DNA of 64,000 bases from an uncultured Sterolibacterium sp. (GCA_903904605.1 CAIVDC010000046.1:1-64000), one strand, 5' to 3'; shown: positions 7,882 through 17,700, numbered from the stretch's first letter. Translations and numbers: made by a program. Notes: a model not told the origin generated them from the sequence alone.

Positions 7882-9732
7882 ATGAACGGACTTGGAAGAA
7901 TCACCCGACCACTGACGTGGTTCATGGCATTGCTGCTGGCCGCTCTGGCAGCCGGATGCGGAGGCGGCGGCGGCAAGGATCCGATCCTGGGCAGCGGCGG
8001 CATCGCCGCGCTGGCACCGACGGTGACTGCCGTAGCGCCATTCAACAATATCACCGGCGTACCGATCAACAACACCCTCATTACCGCCGCCTTCAGCGAG
8101 CCGATGGCAGCGCTCACCGGCAGCGCAAGCTTTACCCTGACCTGCACGGCGCCTTGCGCAAATCCCACGGGAGCCGTGACGCTCGACGCGACCAGCAAGA
8201 TCGCCACCTTCACTTCGGCAGCCGCCCTCGCGCCCTCGACCCTCTATACTGCCACGGTCACCGGTGCGAAGAGCATCGCCACCGGCCTGGCATTGGCGAG
8301 CCCCTATGTCTGGCAGTTTACGACCGGTGTCGCGCCGGACACCACTCGGCCCCGAGTGACGATCACTGTCCCGGCCACGGCGACTCCCGGACCGACTGTG
8401 GCTGCCAACACGGCCATAAGCGCGGTGTTCTCCGAGGATATGGCCCCGGCCACCATCGGCGCAGCCAGCTTCACGGTGACCTGTGCAGCCCCTTGCGTCA
8501 ATCCCCTGGGCCAGGTGAGTTACGCCGTCGGCAGCAGGACCGCGGTCTTTACCCCTGCAGCAGCGCTGGCAGCCGGGACGCTCTATACCGCCACCATCAC
8601 CACCGCTGCGACGGATCTGGCAGGCAATCAGCTGGCCGGCAATTCGGCTCCATTGCCCGCGGCGAGCAATTACGTGTGGACCTTCACCACTGCCGCTTCC
8701 GCACCTCCTCCGACGCCTGTCAATGTCACGGTGCAATCGACCACCCCCGCCACGGCAGCCCTGAATGTCTCGCCCAACGCCACCATCAACGCGACCTTCA
8801 GCGAGCCCTCCACTTTCCGGATGGATCCTTTGACGATCACCACGGCCACGGTCACCGTGACCGGCCCGTCGCCTGCCTTGACTCAGGTCACGGCATCGTC
8901 GGTGCTTATTGATGGCGCCACAGGCCACATCGCGACCTTTACCCCAGCCAGCGCTCTCGCCGCCGGCGTCTATACGGCAACGATCAAGAGCGGCGCCAGC
9001 GGAGTCAAGGATCTGGTTGTTCCGGGAAACACCATGCTGGTCGACTACACCTGGAACTTCACCGTGTCGGCAGTGATTCCGCCGCCCCCGCCGCCCGCGT
9101 CGCACCTCGGCTCGGCCTCGACGTTCGGGATCATGGCGACTTCCGCGATCACCAACACCGGTGCCGGCACCATGATCAATGGCGACGTAGCGCTGGCGCC
9201 AGGCACGTCCAATGGATTGCTGCCGGTTCAGGTGAATGGCACGATACACGTCAATGATGGAATAGCAGCACAGGCGGGAATCGACCTGCTGGCCGCGTAT
9301 AACTACTACAAGGCCCTGCCGCCGGGAACGACGATCACGGGCGGCGCGGACATCGGCGCACTTTACCCCTTGGGCATGCCCCCGGGCACCTACACCTCGG
9401 GCAGCACGATGCTGGTTTCGACCCATCTCGTTCTCGACGGCGGCGGCGATTCCAATGCCACCTGGGTGTTCCAGATCGGTTCATCATTGACGACAAACAC
9501 TCCCTTGGGCAGCGTCACGGTCACCAACGGCGGCAACCCCAAGAATGTCTTCTGGGTGCCGACTCAAGACGCCACCATCGGTGTCGCCACGACATTCAAT
9601 GGCACCCTCATCGTCGGCAGAAATGCCACCGCCCAGACGGGTGCCGTGATCAACGGCAGGATTCTCGCCGGGGCAATCACCGCCGGCACGATCGCCTTGG
9701 ACACCAACACTGTCAACGTCCCGGCTCCGTAG
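7882..9732 (+). CDS. Surface lipoprotein with Big_5 Ig-like repeats and a DUF3494 (ice-binding-like) domain
   Basis: This 616-residue lipoprotein has lipobox LAAGC (Cys about 26) followed by a Gly run. Three Big_5/SbsA-type Ig-like units follow (about 43-155, 160-275 and 285-405); each opens with a V..P..n.tgVp.N..I.A.FSE pattern. Residues about 408-616 match DUF3494, the beta-helical fold of ice-binding proteins (LGSASTFGIMA, GDVALAPG, ATWVFQIGSSL, NVFWV). DUF3494 proteins also occur in non-cold bacteria, where they may act in adhesion. ATG 7882 follows GAGGGGAAG; a longer frame from 7723 would bury an operator-like site and lose the lipobox position. Confidence 0.88.
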   Translation: MNGLGRITRPLTWFMALLLAALAAGCGGGGGKDPILGSGGIAALAPTVTAVAPFNNITGVPINNTLITAAFSEPMAALTGSASFTLTCTAPCANPTGAVTLDATSKIATFTSAAALAPSTLYTATVTGAKSIATGLALASPYVWQFTTGVAPDTTRPRVTITVPATATPGPTVAANTAISAVFSEDMAPATIGAASFTVTCAAPCVNPLGQVSYAVGSRTAVFTPAAALAAGTLYTATITTAATDLAGNQLAGNSAPLPAASNYVWTFTTAASAPPPTPVNVTVQSTTPATAALNVSPNATINATFSEPSTFRMDPLTITTATVTVTGPSPALTQVTASSVLIDGATGHIATFTPASALAAGVYTATIKSGASGVKDLVVPGNTMLVDYTWNFTVSAVIPPPPPPASHLGSASTFGIMATSAITNTGAGTMINGDVALAPGTSNGLLPVQVNGTIHVNDGIAAQAGIDLLAAYNYYKALPPGTTITGGADIGALYPLGMPPGTYTSGSTMLVSTHLVLDGGGDSNATWVFQIGSSLTTNTPLGSVTVTNGGNPKNVFWVPTQDATIGVATTFNGTLIVGRNATAQTGAVINGRILAGAITAGTIALDTNTVNVPAP

Positions 9733-9748
9733 TCTTATTCATAGTGTC

Positions 9749-9780
9749 GCAGGCCGGCAGATCCATCTCTGCCGGCCTGC
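9749..9780 (+). terminator. Strong hairpin after the DUF3494 gene
   Basis: A 13-bp perfect stem (9749-9761 with 9768-9780) and a 6-base loop lie 16 bp after the stop codon. The downstream sequence is TTAAG and then A-rich, so the T tract is poor; it may act as a terminator or an mRNA 3-prime stabiliser. Confidence 0.6.
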
Positions 9781-9857
9781 TTAAGAAAAAACTTTCAGTA
9801 ATCATTCACCGTGACTTAATGGCTTCATTAGGAACGGTCATTCTCTTGGAGATCGAA

Positions 9858-11027
9858 ATGAAATTAGCAAGAGCCGCATTTGCAAGAACATCGGGAACGC
9901 TGGGTCTGCTGGCCCTCGCGGCCGTCGTCAGCCCCGCGGCAATGGCCGAGGATTCCGGCTGGTACGTCGGCGCCAACGTCGGCCAGTCGAGGGCGAAGAT
10001 CGACGATTTGAGAATCACCAACAGCCTGCTGGGAAGCGGGTTTACCGCGCCCTCGATCAGCAACGACAACCGCGACACCGGCTACAAGATTTTCGGCGGC
10101 TACCAGATCAACAGGAATTTTGCCCTCGAAGGCGGCTATTTCAATCTGGGAGACTTCGGTTATACGGCGACCATGGCGGCCCCGACGGCGGGAACCCTGA
10201 ACGGGCGCATCAAGCTCCAGGGCGTGAACCTCGACGCGGTCGGCATGCTGCCCATCACCGACAAGTTTTCCGCATTCGGCCGGGTCGGCCTGAACTACGC
10301 TCAGGCCAGAGACGCCTTCAGAGGAACGGGGATGGTCAATGTCCTCAATCCCAATCCGAGCACGCGCGCTACCAACGTCAAGGTCGGCCTCGGGCTTCAA
10401 TACGATTTCAGCGAGGCTCTGGCGATGCGCGTGGAGGCCGAACGTTACCGGATCAACGATGCCGTCGGCAACAAGGGCGACATCGACCTGATCTCGCTCG
10501 GCCTGATCTACCGCTTCGGCGGCAAGACGCCCGCACCCGCCCCGCGCGCGCCGATGCCGGAACCCGTTGCCGCCGCCCCCGCTCCGGAGGTCATGGCAGC
10601 GCCGCCCCCGCCGCCGCCGCCGGCCCCGCCACGCGTGCTGGCGAAGGTGAGCTTCTCCGCGGACTCCCTTTTCGATTTCGCTCGTTCGAGCGTGCGGCCT
10701 GCTGGCAAACAGGCCCTCGACAAGTTCGCGGCCGACCTGAAGGGCACCGATTTCGACGTCATCACGGTGACCGGGCACACCGACCGGATCGGTTCGCACG
10801 ACTACAACATGAAGCTGTCGACGCGACGTGCCGAAGCTGTCCAGACCTATCTGGTGGAATCGGCAGGTATCCCGGCCGGCAAGATCTCGGCCAAGGGCGT
10901 GGATGGCAGCGATCCCGTGACCAAGCCCGGCGACTGCAAGGGCCAGAAAGCGACCAAGAAACTGATCGCCTGCCTGCAACCCGACCGCCGCGTGGAAGTC
11001 GAAGTGACCGCCACGCAATCCAGATAG
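9858..11027 (+). CDS. OmpA-type outer-membrane protein (beta barrel plus OmpA domain)
   Basis: This 389-residue protein starts at ATG 9858 after a GGAG site. It has a signal peptide ending near AAMAED, then an N-terminal eight-strand OmpA-like barrel (about 30-225) beginning GWYVGANVGQ and ending with YRFGG. A long Pro/Ala linker (about 226-265) follows, then a C-terminal OmpA peptidoglycan-binding domain (about 270-385; GHTDRIGSHDYN, QPDRRVEVE). The C-terminal domain shares a Cys-bounded loop (KPGDCKG to IACLQ) with the barrel-less OmpA protein at 6507. It should tie the outer membrane to the cell wall. It is flanked by hairpins, so it may be transcribed on its own. Confidence 0.92.
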   Translation: MKLARAAFARTSGTLGLLALAAVVSPAAMAEDSGWYVGANVGQSRAKIDDLRITNSLLGSGFTAPSISNDNRDTGYKIFGGYQINRNFALEGGYFNLGDFGYTATMAAPTAGTLNGRIKLQGVNLDAVGMLPITDKFSAFGRVGLNYAQARDAFRGTGMVNVLNPNPSTRATNVKVGLGLQYDFSEALAMRVEAERYRINDAVGNKGDIDLISLGLIYRFGGKTPAPAPRAPMPEPVAAAPAPEVMAAPPPPPPPAPPRVLAKVSFSADSLFDFARSSVRPAGKQALDKFAADLKGTDFDVITVTGHTDRIGSHDYNMKLSTRRAEAVQTYLVESAGIPAGKISAKGVDGSDPVTKPGDCKGQKATKKLIACLQPDRRVEVEVTATQSR

Positions 11028-11036
11028 TTGATGGAA

Positions 11037-11063
11037 CTGCCCATCGCCTTCGGCGATGGGCAG
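11037..11063 (+). terminator. Hairpin after the OmpA-type gene
   Basis: CTGCCCATCGCC pairs with GGCGATGGGCAG around a three-base loop, starting 10 bp after the stop codon. No T tract follows, and the next start codon is only 21 bp away, so partial termination or mRNA protection is likely. Confidence 0.55.
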
Positions 11064-11083
11064 GAACCTGAAAAGGAAACGAC

Positions 11084-11500
11084 ATGAAAACGCTGAAAAC
11101 CCTCAGATTGGCCGGCATTTCCTTACTGTTGGCAGTCGCGCTCGCTGCCTGCGACCAGGCGCCAGGGCCTGCCGAGAGCGCCGGCAAGAAGATCGATCAG
11201 ACGGCCGACGCGGCCGGCAGGAAGCTTGCCGTCGTGGCCGACAAGGCCGGCGAAAAACTGAACGAGCGCGGCGAGAAGCTGGGTGTGGCGCTCGATGATG
11301 CGGAAATAACGGCCAAAATCAAAGCCGCGATTTTTGCCGAGCCGGGCCTCAAGACGCTGCAGATCAATGTCGACACCGTAAACGGCGTGGTCACCTTGAC
11401 CGGGTCGGCCGATTCCCTGCCCGATAGCGACCGGGCCAAGGCGCTGGCGGGCGCGGTAGCCGGCGTCAAGGAAGTCAGGAATCTGCTGGTACTCAAGTAA
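11084..11500 (+). CDS. BON-domain lipoprotein
   Basis: This 138-residue protein has a lipoprotein signal with lipobox LAAC (Cys about 23). A charged helical segment (about 28-68; GPAESAGKKIDQTADAAGR, GEKLNERGEKL) is followed by one BON domain (about 70-138; ITAKIKAAIF, INVDTVNGVVTLTG, VAGVKEVRNLL). BON domains bind phospholipid or other envelope surfaces, as in OsmY and DolP. The helical part resembles the small lipoprotein at 7517. An AAAGGAAA site precedes the ATG. The protein is probably anchored in the periplasm and helps maintain the envelope under stress. Confidence 0.88.
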   Translation: MKTLKTLRLAGISLLLAVALAACDQAPGPAESAGKKIDQTADAAGRKLAVVADKAGEKLNERGEKLGVALDDAEITAKIKAAIFAEPGLKTLQINVDTVNGVVTLTGSADSLPDSDRAKALAGAVAGVKEVRNLLVLK

Positions 11501-11526
11501 GTTCCGCGGTTCAGCCAGAGCAACGA

Positions 11527-11547
11527 CGGCCGGCCTGAAGCCGGCCG
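11527..11547. terminator. Hairpin after the BON lipoprotein gene
   Basis: CGGCCGGC (11527-11534) pairs with GCCGGCCG (11540-11547) around a five-base loop between the BON gene and the next start. There is no T tract, so a terminator role is only possible. Confidence 0.45.
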
Positions 11548-11584
11548 ATCCCGATTGACATGAAGCATGCAGAGGAGAATATCG

Positions 11585-12394
11585 ATGTATGGAATATTGA
11601 GAACTGCCGCCGCCCTGGCCGGTATGGCCGTCGCCACGCAAGTGGCGGCGCAGGTCAGCTTTTACGAACATGACAACTTTGAGGGCCGCTCGTTCACGAC
11701 CGAACGACAGATCGGCGATCTCGCGCGCTACGGCTTCAACGACCGTGCCTCGTCGGTCGTGGTGGTCCGCGACCGCTGGGAAGTCTGCGAGGACACACGC
11801 TTCCGCGGTCGCTGCGTGGTCCTGCGTCCAGGCAATTATCCGTCGCTGGCCCGGATGGGCTTGGACGACCGGATTTCATCGGTGCGAACAGTGGGCCGGA
11901 ATGCCCATGTCGAGGACAATCGCTATGCGCCCGCTCCGGTGGCCGACTACGACTACGGCCGGCGCCACAACGAGCGTCTGTACGAGGCGAACGTCACTTC
12001 AGTGCGCGCGGTGGTCGGCCCGCCCGAGCAGCGCTGCTGGATCGAGCACAAGCAGGTCGTCGAGGAGCACGACAAGGCCAACGTCCCCGGCGCGATTGCC
12101 GGCGCCTTGCTGGGCGGCATTCTCGGCCACCAGATCGGCAACGGTCGCGGCAATGACCTCGCCACCGCCGGCGGCGCCGTGGCAGGTGCCGCGGTGGGCG
12201 CCAACATCGGTCGCGACGGCGGACAGCAGGTGCATACCGAGGATGTCCAGCGTTGCGCCAGCACGCCCAGCCAGGCCAAGCCCGCATACTGGGATGTCAC
12301 CTACAGCTTCCGCGGCCAGGAGCACCGCATGCAGATGAGCGCCCCGCCCGGAGCGACGGTCACGGTCAATGACCGGGGCGAACCGCGCAACTAG
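11585..12394 (+). CDS. Beta/gamma-crystallin and glycine-zipper envelope protein
   Basis: This 269-residue protein starts at ATG 11585 after an AGAGGAG site and has a signal peptide ending near QVAAQ. Residues about 22-105 form a beta/gamma-crystallin domain of two Greek-key units (VSFYEHDNFEGRSF and VCEDTRFRGRCVVL), a fold that often binds calcium. Residues about 160-210 are a glycine-zipper 2TM segment (PGAIAGALLGGILGHQIGNG) as in SlyB/RcnB-type envelope proteins, and the tail ends in a small SlyB-like region. It probably sits in the outer membrane or periplasm. The combination of domains recurs in proteobacteria, but its role is not known. Confidence 0.85.
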   Translation: MYGILRTAAALAGMAVATQVAAQVSFYEHDNFEGRSFTTERQIGDLARYGFNDRASSVVVVRDRWEVCEDTRFRGRCVVLRPGNYPSLARMGLDDRISSVRTVGRNAHVEDNRYAPAPVADYDYGRRHNERLYEANVTSVRAVVGPPEQRCWIEHKQVVEEHDKANVPGAIAGALLGGILGHQIGNGRGNDLATAGGAVAGAAVGANIGRDGGQQVHTEDVQRCASTPSQAKPAYWDVTYSFRGQEHRMQMSAPPGATVTVNDRGEPRN

Positions 12395-12462
12395 CCTTTA
12401 GGGCGGCGCCGGTGGCCAGCAAGGGCCTCGTCCGGCGTTCGGGTCAAACGCCGCCCGGCTTC

Positions 12463-12478
12463 CGTGCGCCAGCGCACC
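12463..12478. promoter_or_regulatory. Putative Crp/Fnr-type operator, copy 6
   Basis: CGTGCGCCAGCGCACC contains the perfect inverted repeat GTGCGC-CA-GCGCAC and lies 52 bp before the phospholipase-D gene start, a position from which it could overlap the promoter. Confidence 0.5.
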
Positions 12479-12529
12479 GACGGCGCCCCAGCCTGCGGCT
12501 AGCCTAGGCGTTTCAGTGGGAGAATATCG

Positions 12530-14125
12530 ATGCCCGGCGCCGTCCGCACGGCCTTCCTTGCCCTGATCGTCGCCCTCCTCGGCGGATGCGGTTCGCTGCC
12601 CCCCGGCGCCGATTATCCGAAGATCCCATCTTCGGCGCTGCCGCATCCGGAGCAGACCCGGCTGGGCCGGCAGTTCGACATCGAGGCGCGGGAACACCAG
12701 GGTAATTCGGCATTCCGCATCATTCCAACGGGCGCCGACGGCTTCCTGACGCGCATGCAGTTGATCAATTCGGCCCAGCGAACGCTCGATCTGCAATATT
12801 TCATTTTTCGCGGCGACGAAACGGGCCGGCTGCTGACCGAGGCCGTGCTCCATGCGGCCGACCGAGGCGTGCGCGTGCGCGTGCTGCTCGACGATGGCGA
12901 AACCGTGGCCGGCGACGGCCAGGTCACGCTGCTGGTGGCGCATCCTTCGGTCGAGATCCGGATCTTCAACCCGTTCGCCTATCGCGGCCATGCCCAGTGG
13001 CTGCGCGCCGCGGAGTTCATGTTGAACGCGCCCCGGCTCGACTACCGGATGCACAACAAGCTGTTGGTCGTGGACGATGCCGTAGCGCTCATCGGCGGAC
13101 GCAATGTCGGCGACCAGTACTTTCAGATCGATCCCGGGTCGCAGTTCGCGGACGACGACGTGTTCGCCGCGGGGCCCATCGCCATGAAGCTCGCGGAGAC
13201 CTTCGACGAATACTGGAATAACGCGCTGTCGATTCCCGCGCAGGCGCTTTCGGGCGGCGGATCGTCGCCGGCCGCCTTGAGCGAGCATCGCGCGGTCTTG
13301 AAGGACGAGACCCGCCAGCTCAAGAGCGACGGAATCGGCTACGTCAAGCGGATTGCGACCGGTGAGCCGCTTGCCGGAATGCTCTCCGGCCGCCTGCCCC
13401 TGATCTGGGCCCGCGCGCAACTGGTGGCCGACAGCCCCGACAAGAAGCAGGTGGAAAATGGCGAAAAGGCGGGCCGGCTGATGGAGCGGGCGGTCGCCGA
13501 GGCAACGGCCGCAGTGCGCTCCGAATTGCTGATGGTCACGCCCTACCTGATCCCGGGAGCCGACGGCATGAAGCTGATCAAGGATCTGCGCCAACGCCAG
13601 GTGCGGGTCCGCATCCTGACCAGTTCGCTCGAAGCTTCGACGGTGCTGCTGGCGCAGGCGGGCTACATGCATTACCGCCGGCCGCTGCTCGAAGACGGGG
13701 TGGAACTCTATGAGATCCGTTCGCTCCTGGGAAACACCCGGGGCAGCGGTGAAACGAAGGGCATGTCGCGTTACGGAAATTACTCCCTGCACGCCAAGCT
13801 CTTCGTTTTCGACCGCCAAAGGCTGTTCATCGGTTCGATGAATTTCGATCAACGCTCGATGCACCTCAACACCGAAATCGGCCTGATCATCGACAGTCCG
13901 GCGCTGGCCCAGCAGGTTGCCGCGCGCTTCGAGGCGATGGTGCAGCCGGCCAATGCCTACCGGCTGGCCTTGCGCCCGAACGACGGGGACCGACCGCCGA
14001 CCCTGCTCTGGCAGACGCAGGAAAAGGGCCGGGCCGTCGACTACGACCGGGAGCCGGCCAGGAGCGACTGGCAAAGAATCAAGGTCGATTTCCTGTCGCT
14101 GCTGCCGCTGGACGACGAACTATGA
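12530..14125 (+). CDS. Phospholipase-D family lipoprotein (cardiolipin synthase C-like)
   Basis: This 531-residue protein has a lipoprotein signal with lipobox LGGC (Cys about 20) and two PLD catalytic modules. The first HKD motif is HNKLLVVDDAVALIGGRN (His about 175) and the second is HAKLFVFDRQRLFIGSMN (His about 421). Two HKD motifs and this length match the ClsC/YmdC group, which joins phospholipids to make cardiolipin, although the lipoprotein signal suggests action at the periplasmic face. The DUF5329 gene overlaps its stop by four bases. An operator-like palindrome lies 52 bp before the start. Confidence 0.88.
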   Translation: MPGAVRTAFLALIVALLGGCGSLPPGADYPKIPSSALPHPEQTRLGRQFDIEAREHQGNSAFRIIPTGADGFLTRMQLINSAQRTLDLQYFIFRGDETGRLLTEAVLHAADRGVRVRVLLDDGETVAGDGQVTLLVAHPSVEIRIFNPFAYRGHAQWLRAAEFMLNAPRLDYRMHNKLLVVDDAVALIGGRNVGDQYFQIDPGSQFADDDVFAAGPIAMKLAETFDEYWNNALSIPAQALSGGGSSPAALSEHRAVLKDETRQLKSDGIGYVKRIATGEPLAGMLSGRLPLIWARAQLVADSPDKKQVENGEKAGRLMERAVAEATAAVRSELLMVTPYLIPGADGMKLIKDLRQRQVRVRILTSSLEASTVLLAQAGYMHYRRPLLEDGVELYEIRSLLGNTRGSGETKGMSRYGNYSLHAKLFVFDRQRLFIGSMNFDQRSMHLNTEIGLIIDSPALAQQVAARFEAMVQPANAYRLALRPNDGDRPPTLLWQTQEKGRAVDYDREPARSDWQRIKVDFLSLLPLDDEL

Positions 14126-14493
14126 ACCGGCGCCGGGCGGCGGCGCCGCTCCTGCTGCTGGCGCTGCTCTCGGCGCCGGCGGCGCGCGCCGAGCCGCCGG
14201 TGAGCGTGCAGACCGAGGTCAGCTTTCTGCTCGGCTACGTCGAGGGATCCGGCTGCGAGTTCTTCCGCAACGGCAGCTGGCACGACTCGCGCGAGGCGCA
14301 GGCGCATTTGCGCGAGAAGTACCATTACCTGCTCATGGGAAACCTGGTCAACAGCGCCGAACAGTTCATCGACAGGGCGGCCAGCAACAGCAGCTTCAGC
14401 GGCCAGCCCTACCAGGTGCGCTGCAATGGCGGCGCGGCGATCACGAGCAAGCGCTGGCTGAGCGAGGAACTGCTGCGTCTGCGCAAATATTAG
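14122..14493 (+). CDS. DUF5329 family periplasmic protein
   Basis: This 123-residue protein has a signal peptide (cleaved near ARAEP) and a mature part matching the DUF5329 family: EVSFLLGYVEGSGCEFFRN, then HLREKYHYLL, FIDRAAS and the end of the domain with a second Cys (YQVRC). The two cysteines may form a disulfide. Its ATG overlaps the stop of the phospholipase-D gene (ATGA), so the two are translated together and likely work together. The molecular function of DUF5329 is unknown. Confidence 0.85.
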   Translation: MNRRRAAAPLLLLALLSAPAARAEPPVSVQTEVSFLLGYVEGSGCEFFRNGSWHDSREAQAHLREKYHYLLMGNLVNSAEQFIDRAASNSSFSGQPYQVRCNGGAAITSKRWLSEELLRLRKY

Positions 14494-14791
14494 GGCTGCC
14501 CTGCGCTGACCTTTGAACCGCTGGACCGATTGTTAGACTAAAACTAAAGGTATACGCTTATCCAAGGTGCCCGGCATGACAGCGCGGCACCGGTGAAACG
14601 ACTCGCCGTTGTTCGAGAGGGGGCGCGATCGTGAAAGTTGAAGTGAAGCGGCCGTTCTTTCGCTCCAGGTGCCTGGGCGCGCCGGGTCGGCTGCTGCGCG
14701 CCGATGCCCGGATGAAGCGATTTCCGGCGGCGGCGGCTTCCGCCCATGAAGCACTCGGCGTCGTGCGCGCCTGCGCTCCGGGCGAAGCAAT
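14494..14791. other. Gap between the envelope island and the signalling operon
   Basis: These 298 bases hold no recognised gene family. An A/T-richer stretch at about 14530-14560 (TTAGACTAAAACTAAAGGTATACG) could be promoter DNA for the signalling operon, but no well-spaced -35/-10 pair was found. A possible 54-codon reading frame (14631-14795) overlaps the next start. Confidence 0.5.
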
Positions 14792-14795
14792 ATGA
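14631..14795 (+). CDS. Possible small upstream ORF (leader peptide?)
   Basis: A GTG after GAGAGGGGG opens 54 codons ending with a TGA that overlaps the ATG of the big signalling gene (ATGA). The product would be basic and Arg/Ala-rich and resembles no family I know. The ribosome site and overlap are the only support; random GC-rich reading frames of this length are common, so it may not be real. Confidence 0.2.
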   Translation: MKVEVKRPFFRSRCLGAPGRLLRADARMKRFPAAAASAHEALGVVRACAPGEAI

Positions 14796-17700
14796 CGGGG
14801 AAAGAAAGCTGGCAAGGAAGACCCCTCGACCTGATCATGGTCGAGGACTCGGCCATAGATGCCGAACTGACGCTCTACACCTTGCGTAAGGACGGACTGA
14901 CGGCGAACGTGCGACGGGTGGAAGACGAGCCCGCCTATCGCGCCGCCCTCGACCAAAGGCTGCCCGAAGCCATCCTGGTCGACTGGATGCTGCCCCGCTT
15001 TTCCGGCAGCAGGGCGCTGGAAATCGCTCACGAACGTTGCCCTGAAGTGCCCCTGATCTTGGTCACCGGCACTCTTTCGGATGCGGAGGCCCTCGACGCG
15101 TTGCGCCACGGGGCGAGCGACTACGTCTTCAAGCGGCAACTGGATCGGCTGATTCCCGTCCTGATTCGCGCCCTCGACGAGGCCCAGGCCAGGCGCGCCC
15201 TGGAAAGCAGCGAAATCCGCTACCGGACGCTGGTCGAGAAGGCTCCGGACGCCATCGTCACGAGCGATGCCGCCGGCCACATCGTCGGCTGGAATCTTGC
15301 GGCCGAGCGCATCTTTGGCTACAGCGCGGCCGAAGCGCTGCAGCAACCCATTACCCTGCTGATGCCGTCGCGCTACCGTGACCGGCATGGCTGGGGCATG
15401 GACCGCGCAAAGGCCGGAGGAGAACGGCGTACGCTTTGCAGGTCAGTCGAAGGACACGGCCTGACCAAGGCCGGACGCGAATTCCCGTTGCTGCTTGACC
15501 TGGCGGAGTGGCAAAGCGACGAGGGGTCATCGTTTACTGCCATCATCCGCGACATCAGCGAATGGCGCGAGGCGCAAGCCAAAATAGAACGGCTGACCCG
15601 GTTTTACGCGGCATTGAGCCAGTGCAACCAGGCCATCATCCACTGTACCAGCGAGGACGCCTTGTTCCAGGAAGTCTGCCGGATTGCCATCCACTCCGGC
15701 GGCATGAAAGTGGCGTGGGTCGGCAAGGTGGATGAGACGGGCCAGCGGATCGAACCGGCCGCGCTCCATGGCGAAGGCCTGGACTACCTGCTCGACCATT
15801 CGATCCCGCTGGCTGCCGGCAGCGGCCCGACGGCCAGTGCGATTCTCGAACAGCAACCGTTCTGGTGCCAGGATTTCCTCCATGATCCGCGTACCGCCTT
15901 CCTGCACGAGCGTGGCGCCCGCTTCGGCTGGGGTGCTTCGGCGGCGCTGCCGCTCTCCAGAAACGGCCTGGTGATCGGAGCATTCACCCTCTTTTCGGGC
16001 GAGGCGCAGGCTTTCGACGAGCCCGTGCGCGAATTGCTGGTGGAAATGGCTGCAGACATCGGCTATGCCCTTGACCGCTTCGCCCGCGAGGCCGAACGCA
16101 CGCAGAGGGAGCGGTTGCTCGGCACCCTGTCGCGCGCCGTCGAGCAAAGCCCGGTATCCATCGTCATCGCCGACCTCAATGGCGACATCGTCTATGTCAA
16201 TCCGAAATTCGAGCAGCTCACCGGCTACGGCAGCGCCGAGGTCATCGGACGCAACCCGAGAGTGCTCGCCTCCGGGGAAAAGCCGGCCGAGGAATACCGC
16301 GAAATGTGGGCCACCATTACCTCGGGAAGAACCTGGCAGGGGGAGTTTCACAACCGGCGTAAGGACGGCACGCTGTTTTGGGAATACGCCTCGATTTCGT
16401 CCATCCTCGATGACCAGGGCAGGCCAAGCAATTTCATCGCGGTCAAGGAAGACATCACCGGACGTAAAGCGTCGGAGGAACAGATCCAACATCTGGCCTT
16501 CTTCGATGCCCTCACCGAGCTGCCCAACCGGCGCCTGCTGCTGGACCGGCTCCTCCAGGCGCTGACCACGCATGCCCGCAAAGGGCGTGCCGGAGCGCTG
16601 CTGCTCATCGATCTGGACAATTTCAAGACGCTCAACGACACCCGCGGCCATGACATCGGCGATCTGCTGCTGCAGCAGGTCGCCGGCCGTCTTGCCGGCT
16701 GCGTCCGCGAAGGCGATACCGTGGCCCGCCTGGGCGGCGATGAGTTCGTGGTGATGCTCGAAGACCTCTCCGAACTGCCCACTGAAGCCGCCACCCAGGC
16801 CGAGGGCGTCGGCGTGAAAATCCTCGCCAGCCTGAACCAGCCCTATCGACTCGCCGGCCACGAACAACATAGCAGCCCGAGCATAGGCATTGCCTTGTTC
16901 GCGGATCACGAGGGCAATGCAGAAGAGTTGCTGAAACGGGCGGATCTGGCCATGTACCAGGCCAAGGCGGCAGGTCGTAACACCTTGCGTTTCTTCGATC
17001 CGAAGATGCAGGCCATGATCATGGCCAAGGTCGTTCTGGAGACCGAACTGCGTCAGGCGCTGGAGACCCACCAGTTCCTGCTCTATTACCAGCCCAAGTT
17101 GAGCTGTATCACCGGCCGGGTCACCGGGTTCGAGGCATTGTTGCGCTGGCAGCACCCCACGCGCGGCCTGGTGGGGCCGGACGAATTCATTTCAGCGCTG
17201 GAGGAAACCGGCCTGATCGTGCCGGTCGGCGCCTGGGCGATGGCCGCCGCCTGCGCCCAGGCGCAGCGCTGGCAGGATGGCGGACTGGGGACGCGGAACA
17301 TCGCGGTGAATATCTCCGGACGGCAGATCGAAGCCCCCGACCTGTGCGCGACCGTTCAGGCAGCACTTGCTGCGAGCGGACTGGCGCCGGCCCAGCTGGA
17401 ACTGGAACTGACCGAGAGCCAGTTGATGAAGGACGCCGAGGGCATCATCGGCCTGCTGCGGCGCCTGAAGGCGATGGGCGTAAGGATCTCGGTGGACGAT
17501 TTCGGCACCGGCTATTCCAGCCTGTCCTATCTCAAGCGCTTCCCCATCGACACGCTGAAGGTCGATCGCGCCTTCGTCCGGGACATCATCGCGGATCCCA
17601 ACGACGTCTCGATCACGCGCGCCATCATCACCCTGGCCCACAGCCTGAAGCTCCAGGTGGTGGCCGAAGGCGTCGAGACCGAGGGGCAATTGGGACTGCT

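Noticed and set aside
7867-9426. A minus-strand open frame (519 codons)
   Set aside because: It is opposite the DUF3494 lipoprotein gene and has an Arg/Gly-rich, featureless product.
12398-14074. A minus-strand open frame (558 codons)
   Set aside because: It is opposite the phospholipase-D gene, which has a lipobox and two HKD motifs.
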